64,000 nt of DNA from Malaya genurostris. Taxonomy: Eukaryota > Arthropoda > Insecta > Diptera > Culicidae. The notes beneath the pieces were generated by a model. It made no database searches, had not been told where the DNA came from, and worked only from the letters and a program-made list of their open reading frames with translations. The DNA is taken from NCBI RefSeq assembly GCF_030247185.1, contig NC_080570.1:153153641-153217640 (forward strand). The letters are read 5' to 3'. Numbering within the stretch: the first letter of the stretch is position 1; every line of letters starts with the position of its first letter. Below, one piece after another: positions 37,870 to 48,800 of the stretch. Both the position numbers and the translations under genes were made by a program.

Positions 37870-40800
37870 ACAGGCAATTGTCTTTGTTATAATTCGATTT
37901 GAAGCAAGCTTCAGTTGTCGATATTCCCTCTTTCTCCTTTTTTGTGCAGTAAATAGTAAATACTCTAGTCGTGAGTGATTGTTGAAACAGTTAACAAAAG
38001 GGTACCACTATAGCATCTCCTCAAGACCACCGCCGCGATGCCATCGGTCCCAACGCCAATTTTAAAGCCACTTCTGTAGAACCTTTAAGTCTGAAATTGT
38101 CCCAAGTACCCAACCTGGTAGCAGATATCGGGTCGATATACATGAGACTTTCTATAGAAGCTCTCGGTACGTTTCCAGAATGTGCTTGCTATTCGTTCAG
38201 TCCAGTTTCAGGTTCTCCATAGGGGGTCCTCGACGAATTACAGTCTGCCATGCCAAACTCCAACAGAAGACGGCTTTCGCTTGAAACCCAAAGCCGTTTC
38301 ATCAGATCGTTTACGTACAGCACAAGATAAATCACAACGTTTCCATCTTTACTGAACCAAGTGTAGAGGTCGTGTTTCGATCGCGTACGAATCCCAGTTT
38401 AAAGCCAACATTGTTGAACTTATCGTTTCAGCAACGAGAAGACTACTTCAGAAACATCCATGTGAATTTCATAACATGATGTAATGACCGGTGAATAATA
38501 AACATTGGTAACGCAGAGAAAAGTTTATTTCTAGTGATCGTTTCTTTCGAGCATCTTAAGGTCTGATCTTCAGTCGGAAAAAAATACAACACGACCACTA
38601 AACTCAATGAATCATTCTGAAAATTTCACAGAATATTCTCAACTAAATTTCGAAGACATTGTCAGAGTTTTTCTACATTCTACCGGCAGTAGTCTCGTTC
38701 GCGTCAATCCGGTCATGTCTGTGACGTTACCCACCCGCAGTTTGCCTTTGCGAGGAAAGTGATATTCACCATCGAATGAACCGTTACTGTCTGGACGTGA
38801 GGAGGATTGCGTGATTGCGTTTCCCACTTTATTTTAGAACTAGCCCTAGCTCGGAGCCGAAGAGGACACAGCTAGAAGAGGACTAGAGTGTACCGTGATC
38901 CACTCACTCGATAATCAATGATAATCTTCAATACACTCAAATATATGCTTTCTTGCTTTACAGTTTATCGATGCTCGCTCGGGGCTGAGGATCGTTCGAT
39001 TTGTGTTTATTGTTTGATTAGGTAATTTAGAGCTAGTAGTGTTACACATCTAATAGAATCGATTTAAAAAAAATACGATTTTTATCAGTTTCCTCTGTTA
39101 CTTCGCTAAATAATTGAACTTAAATAGTGTGCTTTTTGCTTCGCTACATTTTCTTTTTTCTTCTTTCGTTAACTTAGATACTAAAGGTGCACTCTATAAC
39201 TTAGAGTCAACAAAATTTGCTTCGTATAACTTTTAACAAAAATTTACAAATTATTGGATTTCAAACTAACGATTTAAGTTTAGAACTTAAACATTACGTA
39301 GGATACTCGTAACTTGAAGAACTAATCTAGTTTTATCAGTGCTTGGCATCAGGCCGTTTTTTTTTATTATCTGTTCATCGTTCAGAGGAAAGAATACCGT
39401 TCTCAGTTCTGCTATCCGCGAACACACGTTTGATAAACCCCGCCGTCTCATCTAAAGCAGTACTAGTAGAATCGAGTTCGAGGTTTCGAATCATAAACGG
39501 GTGTTTTCTTCGACAGTGTTGTTTGACGTTTTAATTTAACGTTTTTTTGTTTCTTATTCTTCTTCTTTAGTACGACCGTCACAAAATTTACTTCCTAGGC
39601 ATTTTCGTAGTGCGAATTGATAGGTTTGAATTTAGTTTGATAAACATTTACTAGTTACCGAAAGGAGGCATACATATTTTTTTGTGTGAGGAGTAGCTTA
39701 TTTTACGGTTCGTACATCCATTCTTTCTAAACTCCCCAAATTAGGACAGTTACAGTTCGCATTACAGTTATCACACAGTTATCTCGGCAGTGTTCGGTTG
39801 CGGTTTGTTGCGATTAATTCAATTGCCTACATCGAAGGGGCAAGAACGATTCAGTTCGGAAGGGACTAACAAAATAATAGACCTAATTGCATTGATTGTT
39901 CTCATTCTCTCTCTCTCCCTCTCTCGTCTTTAGTCAGCCAACATAAACTAGGTACAGTCGAAACACGAAAAAATCAAGTTTAGAAGTAGGAAAGAGCAAT
40001 CAGAATTGTGAAATGATTCCTTTGATATAACCATATATTAGCTCTTTGATTAGATTTACTAGAACTTTTGGCAGTTTATCAGCTTAAAATCTTCTTTTAC
40101 TTCACCGGGCCTTACTTACTTACTTTGCACAATCCATTTCCGAATACATTTACGGTTTTACGCTTATGAAACACTATTGGTTTATATATGTTTGATGAGT
40201 TTACGGCTCACACAATCTTAAAATGACGTACAAAAATACCCTTAATTCTTCTTGTTGTTGTTGTTCCTCTAGTTATTTATCGTAATTATCTACTATGAGG
40301 ATATCGGTCGAATCAAAGTTTGCGACTATCAGTGTTCTGCTGGTGCTGGGCGCGATCGAAGCAATTTCTTTTCGATGAATCTGTGTCAGAAAACAACTGA
40401 GAAAAGGATCCATGCAAAACAACAACAAAAAAACACGTCGCTGCCATCCATGACTAATAGCATTCAAGTGCTGATTTGCAACAAACTATCATATTTTATA
40501 TTGCAAAACGGGTTACCGTATCGAAATTTGCAACTTGAAATACCATTCTCTTAAAGAATAAAATTCCAGACAATTTTCGGTAATAAAATATGTTAAATCA
40601 TGTAACGAAAGTTATTTATTGCCAATCGGGTTAATCGAGTTAAGTTGCCGACATTCACGAACTTTGAGGCGATATCGGAAACAAACATCAGACTGAAAGC
40701 GGAAACCTGCAGGATCGGACTTGCCGTTAACGTTTCGAAGACAAAATACATGGGGTGAAGGGATTTGAACGATAACAATGTCAGTCTCCCATTCCGAGTT

Positions 40801-40984
40801 CGAATCTACGGTGACTAAATGGGCTCTACAATGGTAGGATTTTTATCGGCCCAGAATGCAGGGCAACTGCCGTAGAACCGGGCCCCTTCGATATGGCGTC
40901 GAAGTATTTTCGTAGCAGAATTTAAGAAAAATTAGTTTCATTTTTAACAATTTTTTTTAGTCTTGTTAAGATGTAGAGCCGTCT
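37870..40984. other. 3-kb interval without a recognised gene
   Basis: Mostly non-repetitive looking, AT-rich on the right half, with a CT-rich tract near 39910 and a TTG run near 40250. It could include a long untranslated region of an unseen gene. No splice-consistent reading frame or recognised protein was found on either strand. Confidence 0.35.
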
Positions 40985-40990
40985 TGAACT

Positions 40991-41544
40991 AGTTCTAAAA
41001 TTTGATCAGTATCTAACGGTGAAAACAGATTGGAAAAAGGGCATGTGAATGCAATTATGTAATGGAAATCGCGAAAATGTTACCGCAGAGACGGAACTCG
41101 AACCCGTAGCTAACTCCTAACCGGGGAAATTGTTTCGTCAATCAAACTACCTGCATTTGACAATACAAGAGGAGAAAGCTCAATTGAATAGAAAAAACAA
41201 GTATGTTTGGTTTCGGCAAAGCAGGCTAGTGAGGATAGATTTGAGACGCGATGTGTGTTTGTTTTCTGTTGACTGTGTTTCCATAGAAACAGGACTATGA
41301 TTGAACACTGTGGTGGCCAAGTAAAGCGAAACATGCTTGGTTCTTCTAGTCAATTGAGCTTTCTCTGAATGTGTTTTCATATGCAGAGATTTATTGTTGC
41401 AAAACAATTCCCCTGGTTAGGAGCTAGCTACGAGTTCGATTTCCCGTCTCTGCGGTAACATTTTCGCGGTTTTCATTACGTAGTTACGTGTCACATGTCA
41501 TTTTTTCAATCTGTTAGATACTGATCAAATTTAAAACTTGTTTC
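40991..41544. repeat. Fold-back repeat with tRNA-like B-box arms
   Basis: Arms at about 40991-41215 and 41320-41540 are inverted copies, starting with TTTGATCAGTATCTAAC and ending near AGAAAGCTCAATTGA, with about 100 bp between. Each arm contains a sequence like GGGTTCGAGTTCCGTCTCTG (right-arm form GAGTTCGATTTCCCGTCTCT), resembling the B box and acceptor stem of a tRNA. It therefore looks like two inverted SINE-like units or a fold-back element with tRNA-derived ends. No intact tRNA can be folded. Confidence 0.7.
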
Positions 41545-41599
41545 ACTTTGTTTTCATCGCCAACCTAAAATAATTCATTCATAAAAGCATACGTTATCG

Positions 41600-42969
41600 A
41601 TATTTTACATACAGGGTCCACCATCTAACATTTTTTTTGAACCAGCGGTTATTTCGACATTGGTAACCTTAATGTCACTTCTGATTTCACAGAAACTTAG
41701 TTTTATCCTTCCGCTGAACGAAAATGGTTGTGTATACGCTTGAGGAACGCGTGAAAATAGTGCAGTTTTATTTTGTCTTCAGACGCCGATTTTTGCCAAA
41801 AAATCATCTTCTCGGATGAGGCACGCACTTTGTAGACGCTTGCATCAAGGTCACAAAATTAAGTCTCCGATGGTAAATCAACTTGATCAAAAAGTTCCCG
41901 GAATAACCACCGTATGCTGCTTTCAGGCACCCGATTAGATTTGTTTTTTTTTTATTAGGAACACATTTTTGTTTTCTATATAGGGATGCAAATTAGAAAT
42001 TCAAGGGAAAATACAAGTAGAAATGTGGTCTCAGCTTTTGAACACTTACAGCTCAGTCAGTTTAGTTTCAATCAGTAATATTATTTCATCAGTTGATTGG
42101 AAATATTTCTACGTATTGATTTGAATGTTCATAGCCATGTATTTTCAATTATATATTACTGGAATGTTGATCAATAGCTAGCAGTGTCCTATTTTGCCTG
42201 CTAAAAATCTCCGGCTTACGGGATTTCCGTAACGTAGACGACGGTTTTTAAGGAGTAAGCGATATATCAATGGAAAAGCATCGCTCTGATTGGTCAACCG
42301 ATGTAAAAGCGAAGCTGTTGGAAGCACGCGAATCTATAATTATCAACGAAATTATAGCTAACGTTTCAGTCCTACGTGTAGCATGCCAGAGGTAGGTTGT
42401 TGCTAGACAGCAAAACACAAAGCGCTATAAAACGATTTGAAGCTTGTGTCGTGCGAGTTTGGATGAAATTCCATGGTATGTCGTTTTCATCTGAGAAGAA
42501 GATGAATTTTTAATTTATATAACATGAACTCGTTTAATATTGAGAAAAAATTTATCGCTTCAATCGAAATCGCAGAGAAGCTTAAATATCGAAATCCGCA
42601 TCGCAAATATGTAAAAAGATATAATTGCATACATTATTGATGTAATTTCGTCGGCTACAAAACAAATACAAATCAAAACCAAAAGAGTCTATATTCTGGG
42701 CTCGCGTGTTCGGTGTTGGTTCCTAATAAAAATCAATCTAAGCCAAATTCAAAAATGTGACGATTGATTGAGCTGTTTGATTGAAAATGTCGATCATTCG
42801 AAATTTTGGTTGCCTTGTTCCACATCAATGGTTCGAACAACCCCATGGACATTTGTGAAAAGTTACGCTGTATTGAGTACATCTGAAATTGTGCGTGTCC
42901 TCGATTTTGTACAATTTTCAACATGGAATTGAATTTACAACAACGGGTTTGCATTAAAAACGGATTCAA
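41600..42969. pseudogene. Scrambled mariner scraps
   Basis: 41725-41870 contains a start-like MVVYTLEERVKIVQFYF followed almost at once by KIIFSDEA, an internal mariner motif, implying an internal deletion. TTGATCAAAAAGTTCCCGGAAT at 41883-41904 resembles, in inverted orientation, ATTGCGAAAACTTTTTGATCAA at 43411-43432, so these may be the two ends of one DD34D-type element. The rest is unassigned. Confidence 0.45.
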
Positions 42970-42984
42970 TGGTGCGACAATATT

Positions 42985-43345
42985 GCAAATATGAGAAGAC
43001 TGTTTCGGCAACGATACTCTGAAGAAAACAGTCGTTTATCAGTGGCACGAACGTTTCAGAAATGGCCGTGAGTCTGTGAATGATGGTGAGAGAAGTGGTA
43101 GGCCATCGACATCGAAAACTGACGAAAACATAAAAAAAAAATCAAATAATGAATGACTGTAGACCGCAAATTGACTATTAGAGAGATGGCAGAGGAGTTG
43201 GACAGTGCTTTTGGATCCGTTCAAGACATTTTGGTTGATGATTTGGGCCTCAGACGTGTCGCTGCAAAGCTGGTGCCGAAAGACCTGAATTTCATGCAAA
43301 AAAGAAACCGCGTTGACGTCGCAAAAGACGTTTTTTTTTAAGACC
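42985..43345 (+). pseudogene. DD34D mariner transposase, N-terminal part only
   Basis: Reads KKTVVYQWHERFRNGRESVN, DGERSGRPSTSKTDENIK, then after a frameshift MTVDRKLTIREMAEELDS, the two helix-turn-helix regions of irritans/mauritiana-type mariners. The catalytic D,D34D domain does not follow: the terminal repeat-like ATTGCGAAAACTTTTTGATC occurs directly afterwards. This is an internally deleted copy. Confidence 0.75.
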
Positions 43346-43439
43346 GATGAGATTATGGAAAAAAAATATAAAAAATGTTTGGAGAATTATATTTTTAATT
43401 TTCTGAATAAATTGCGAAAACTTTTTGATCAATGTAGTA

Positions 43440-43770
43440 TACCGTAAAGAATGTCTAAAGAAGCGATTGCTACCGTTCCTACACAGCTATGACGCTCCCT
43501 CGCTTTACTGGCCTGATTTGGTATCTTGTCACTACGACAAATATTTTTTGGAATGATATAAAGCGAATGGACTCCAAGGTGAATCTCTCCAACTTTCCGG
43601 AACTCTCTAACTATTGAGCGGTATTGGGCTCTCGTGAAGAGAGAACACTCCCAATATGAACGAGCCACAACGGTAGAAACATTTCAAAAATTTTGGACAC
43701 AAGCAGCTAAATCGGTTACAGAAAAGTCTGCACAAACCCTAATGGCCGAAGTAAACTCATAAGTTGGTAG
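43440..43770 (+). pseudogene. DD37-type mariner C-terminal fragment
   Basis: Starts KKRLLPFLHSYDAPSLYWPD, then LVSCHYDKYF, and continues with stops to a C-terminal TFQKFWTQAAKSVTEKSAQT region. It matches the second catalytic block of the DD37E copies and the scrap at 120-345. It abuts the deleted DD34D element, which may have inserted into it. Confidence 0.65.
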
Positions 43771-44224
43771 TTTCGTCGAGCAGTCTAATTAAGTAACTGT
43801 AATCAGTTTTAAGATTACTGATAATGCACAAATAAATTATTTAAAAATTGTATTGAACTGACAGCAAATTTGTTTTTTTGTCAAATTTAATCCGACCAGA
43901 TTTTGTCGCGAACAAGTCTCACTATGAAAAAAACATCAATTGAATCGAATATTTGATTGAAACCAACATCGATGTTAAACTAAATTAGATAGTACAAAGA
44001 TTTCAATGAAAACGTTTAAAATATATTATTATATTTTTACAAATTTTAGATAACCCTACATCAATACAAGATTGCCGAGCTAATCCCAATTGAAGCGAGC
44101 AAATGTAAATTCTAAACTTAAGTAAAAATTGATGAAATTTTGAAACTAATTTAGTGTGTAATGTTTACAGGTGCGAAATTTCGCTACATCTGTCAAGTGG
44201 TTAACGCGATGGATTCCAAGTAGA

Positions 44225-44450
44225 GACAAATTCGGGTACAAATACCCGTCAACCGACCTGAATCCGAACCCGACGGGTTCGGGTATAGAAAAAAAAAACG
44301 TTTGTTGGGAACAGGACGGGTTCGGGTTAAACTATTTGGTCGAGTTTCATGTATTCGAACCCGAATATACGAACTTTTTCGGGTTCAGGTCAGGTACGGG
44401 CGAAAATTTTAATTTTTTATCGAGTACAAATCGGGTTCCAGTTTAGGAAA
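44225..44450. repeat. Degenerate CGGGTTCGGGT repeat patch
   Basis: Multiple GGGTTCGGGT, TTCGGGTTCAGGTCAGG and CCCGAACC-type words over 225 bp, with both strand senses mixed. Same motif as 374-500. Confidence 0.6.
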
Positions 44451-44484
44451 TTTCTTACCCGACCAAGTTCCAAGCCAGAAAAAA

Positions 44485-45340
44485 TTGTGCGCTATTGTGG
44501 AAAATCAACGAGATCCAAATGACTCCCCAGCAAGCTGGCAGCGGAACAAATGCAAAGAAATGCAACCTTGTGTACGCAAGAAAAATGAGGGATTATTCCA
44601 GGCAAAATCCGAACCATGTCGGATTCATCCAAATGGTTCCTTACGTACCAGAGATGCATGCACGAGGCATTTCACGAGGATGCGGGTCCTTTTGAAAACC
44701 GCAAAGACTGGAACGAATACCATTACGAACGTTTAATCTTCCGCTTTTGCAAATGAAGTCGGCTGGAGTTCATGTCTTCAAGGTAAAGAAGGAGTCTAAC
44801 CGAACCAACGAACATAATACGACGACCAAAGCTTGCGCCAGGAAGATGTACCGCGAGTGGTTGATGCAGCTGAAATGACGATCCCCGGCCTGAAGTTTTT
44901 CTTCGAAAAATCCCGCCTGGATGTTCCGAATAAATTCAGTTCCGGAAGAAGAAGGTCGATAAATTTTCCAAGAATTACTTGGTGTGACAGGCGATTCGTG
45001 GTTGCGGTAATTTTAGCAATCCATACATTACGACCGGCACCAACAACGACCAAATATATACAGAAGAATACAACGCGAATCGTATGTTGCCTTTCCTCAC
45101 ACGATCCCACAAAGCAGACATTTTGTTTTTTGTGCCTGGATCTGGCCAACAACCACGTACCGAAGGAGGCAAACCTACTAAACCCACAAGAATGTCGCCT
45201 TGCAGAAGAATTCTGGGCAATTATGAAAGGAAAACTTCGGAAACCAAGGAACCTAGAACTAGGATTTGAAGAAGGAGTGAATAAAACTGTGTTAGATAAA
45301 TGGCGCAAGAGTTGCACAGGATTTGATGGGCAGTTTTAGG
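44485..45340 (+). pseudogene. Degraded Tc1/mariner element
   Basis: Open frames at 44495-44695 and 44833-45339 look gene-like but read as a frameshifted transposase. In one frame YTEEYNANRMLPFLTRSHKA is followed by a block in the position of the second catalytic Asp, and NPQECRLAEEFWAIMKGKLR resembles the PQxRPIEEIWA...KLRK block around the catalytic Glu. The Asp blocks are mutated. About 100 bp around CACGAGGCATTTCACGAGG (44655-44760) recurs at 45435-45520, suggesting two overlapping copies or the element's repeats. Confidence 0.6.
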
Positions 45341-45803
45341 GAGGAAACTGGTTTACCTAGTCCTAGGAGAGCAGGTTGAATAAACCAACTGTTAATTTTG
45401 GTGATCATTTTTTTCTGTTGGTGCAATCTTTATGTACCAGAGAAGCACGCACGCGGCATTTCACGAGGCATCAGTCATGTGGGACGTTGAAGCTTCCGCT
45501 TTCGCAAATCAAATCAAATCGAATTCATTTGATTTATTGTGTAACGATGATCGTTTAAAAACGATTTCCATGAGTACAATGTATGGCAGAACGTGTTGAA
45601 TTCTTGAACTAAGATGGAGAGGAATGAACGAAATAAAAAAATTATTCACTAGAATTGAAATACACCGAAACAGTATGCGCCCATAAAACACCATAAAAAC
45701 AATTCGATTAAAATTCAGACACCCCATCTGCTACACCTGAATTAGTTTTCCACTCACAAAATACCAGCACACACAGCACGAAGACATAATGACGCGACAA
45801 AAC

Positions 45804-48800
45804 TTACATTACAGGAGCCGGGCAGCCTTCCCACTCGATCAGATACTGCACCTTACCGGACAGCGACACTCGTTTGCCCTTGATGGCGAACTTTTCGCCG
45901 CTGAGGATGCGGTGGGCGGCACCGAAGTACAGATTCAACGACGATTGCAGATCGGTCCCGTTGGATTCGGCTGGGGTCGGCCCAATCAGAGGTCCAGATG
46001 TTTTGCAGGGTGAAGCAGGTTCGCTGATTGCCTGGTTAAGTGGATCCGGTGCCATCGTCGTCACCCCGGGAAAGGCGACACTGGAACGTCTGCTTGATTC
46101 GGCATAGTTGCGCTCCTGGCGCTGCCGAAGCCTACGGCCATGGGCAGGGATACGTTTGGATGATGATTGCGTGTTTGGCACCATCTGGAGGCTGGCGGCT
46201 GAAGACGATGAAGATGAGTTGGCAGTTGATGGTGCGATTGGAAGGGCCAAGGCAGCCGTCTGTTGAGGAACCATCATATTTGGCTGTATGTTAGTGGAAT
46301 GCGAACAGCTTGGCGGTGTGCTGCTCCCCGACGAGGAAGAAGACGGCAGCAGTTGGCTGTGTGCTACTTGACTTGTCCAGCCGCTGCTATCTACCGGTTG
46401 CGAGAAAAGCGACGCAATCAGCGTTGACGATTGACCGAGCACGGGAACGGCCGTGGATGATGTGGGAATGGTTGTTAGTGTAGTACCGATTACCTAGGAG
46501 AGAAACAGAGGAATCAATCAACGGTTTCAATTGCATGACAAGTTTGTTCCAACTTACCGAACAATTCCGGAACTTCCTACGTTTGTACTTTGATCCGTTT
46601 ATAATGTCTCGCGCACTAAGCCTACGCTTGACAATCCGTGCCACACGCAATTCTCCACTCACTAGATTATTACTTATATGATTAGGATTACTGGTACTAG
46701 CCTTTTGCGTTAAGTCTTTTGTTTCGTTGCTTTTTGTTATCCCCGTACCGGCGGCGGTACTGCCCGTGATGGCGGCTGCTGCCGCTGCAGGCTGATAGAA
46801 GGGATTGTTTTTCCCGCTGAAATCTTTGGGATGAGGTATGATCAAGGTGTTCCTTGAGGTATCATCCGATGAGTCGTAGATGTCGAGTGATTTATCACTT
46901 TCGGTCTTTTTCGGACGCGACTTGAAGGCTCTGCGATTGCCAGAACCGCTGACAGTACTGCCCGTTTCGCTTTGCGGCTTCGAACCGGCACCCCCCACGC
47001 AGGGCCCGAACTGAAACCCATCCTTGGCGTTAGAGCTAAACAGCGAATCGCTTAAACTTGAACTAGAATTTTTCCCTGTACTGGCATATATTGCAACACT
47101 GTTCAGCCGGGCAGGATCAGCGACGGTGGACAGTTCGAAACCCTCACCACGCGGTGTTGGAAGCTGCTCACCGATGCCAGCACCGGTCGCAGCTTCGAAC
47201 TCGGAACTATTTTCCTCAGGATTTGTGCCATCCGACATTTCCGAAACGTCATCTTCCGATACTAGCGGGGAACAGTAATTGACGCCGGTCATTTTTTCCC
47301 GACTAACGGCGTCGTTCACGAAGGATTTCTCCAGGGCCCTGAAAAGATAGATTCAATATATAGCTTAAACACCAGCGGTTGAAGATCTTAGCACTCACAC
47401 TCTCGGTAGGAATCGGTAAACCCGGTTCTCTTTGGACATCTGTGTCAGAATGTGCTCGGTAATGATTTGTCCCGGCAGAAGAAACACATTTGGCGGACTC
47501 GGTGGTTGAGGTATTCGCAAGCTCCACAAAGTGCTCCCCTCGTTGGCACACTTGAAGCGCATCCTATCATTGGTCAGTGTTTGCGTGAAGATTTCCTTCC
47601 TAGCGTTGGGTGAAAGTTTCACCATCTGAAATCGAAATAATCGCTTAGAACCTTAATTTCAGTTTTCACTCAGTCAGTCAAGCTTACGTGTTCGGGCATC
47701 TGCAGCGTCTTCCAGTTGTCCTCCACGTACGACGCGATCGCTTTCGTCACATCGTAGAACCGTTTGCCGTTGCGCGCTATCAGATTGTACAGCGCCAGGT
47801 GGATCAGATCCGGCCAACTGATCTCCAGCCGCCGCACGAACTCGTGGCCGTGGTTGCAGATCGAACATATGAAGAAATAGAACCGATCGCCCAGGAATAT
47901 CGGATACTGCAGACTGCGGATGCACCGCCCATGATACCACTGCTGACAGCGGCAACACTGAATCATTTCCCTCAGCCAGTTGCCATCGTCGCCACAGTAG
48001 CAGTAGTGCTGTTCGGTGTTTGTCAGATGCTGAGCGTCCCAAGTGAGCGAGTCGATCTGTGGATTTGAATGATAAAACAAAATTAAGTAACTTCATCAAG
48101 GTATAACTTCACATCAATAGTACGGATCCAGTTTTTATTGTTTGTATTATTTCAGACAATTGTCGAAACGAAGGACATACGAGGATGACAAATGTCCTGT
48201 CGGATAAACGAAAGGGTTCTCAAATCTAGCTTCAAGTATCTCGGATCAAATTGATTAAAGAGTTTCTCGTGTCATCCGAAATTTCGTAGGGTAATTATCT
48301 CGTACCTTTGATATTCTTACTTTACCTCAATAATGACTAGTTTATATCTTGTAAGCCCGCGTGAGCTCAAACTTTGAAAAAAAAAAAACGCGGAAAACTC
48401 ATTACTTTTGCTTGGCTTTTTCGCGCAAGGACGACGATGTTGAGGTAGCCAGGCACATATCTTCAACTGACAGCGTATAAAAGGGGAACCGTGGTCGAAA
48501 ATCGATCAATTCGTCATCTAACACTCGATGTGGATAGACGAATAACCTACTACGACTAATTTCGATTTTGTTTTATTTTTTATTCGCAGTTGTCTACCTA
48601 CCCTAGCTATGGGTAAAACGCGCCATAGATCCGAGAAGGATCCAAAGGATGCTAAGCGTCTGAAACCAAGTGATGTACAGGTAAACGACCGTTTGCTGAG
48701 TAAAAACCAATATGCTGATCTGCCAGTTGATGTCGAAAAGGAACTGCAGAAGAAGGGAAAAATGCCGCCTTTCTACCTGAAGGGCTTCCCACCAACTCTA

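Noticed and set aside
40740..40820. Possible tRNA gene (GAGTTCGAATC)
   Set aside because: Only a B-box-like segment is present; no cloverleaf or A box could be found.
44833..45339. 168-codon + strand frame as a host gene
   Set aside because: It contains a diverged mariner Glu block and is better explained as a degraded transposase; the mirrored minus-strand frame is a shadow.
47674..48099. Second 141-codon minus-strand frame overlapping the Pcl PHD2 exon, and a + frame at 47688-48068
   Set aside because: Shadows of the PHD2 exon, whose own frame has the complete C4HC3 pattern and matching splice sites.
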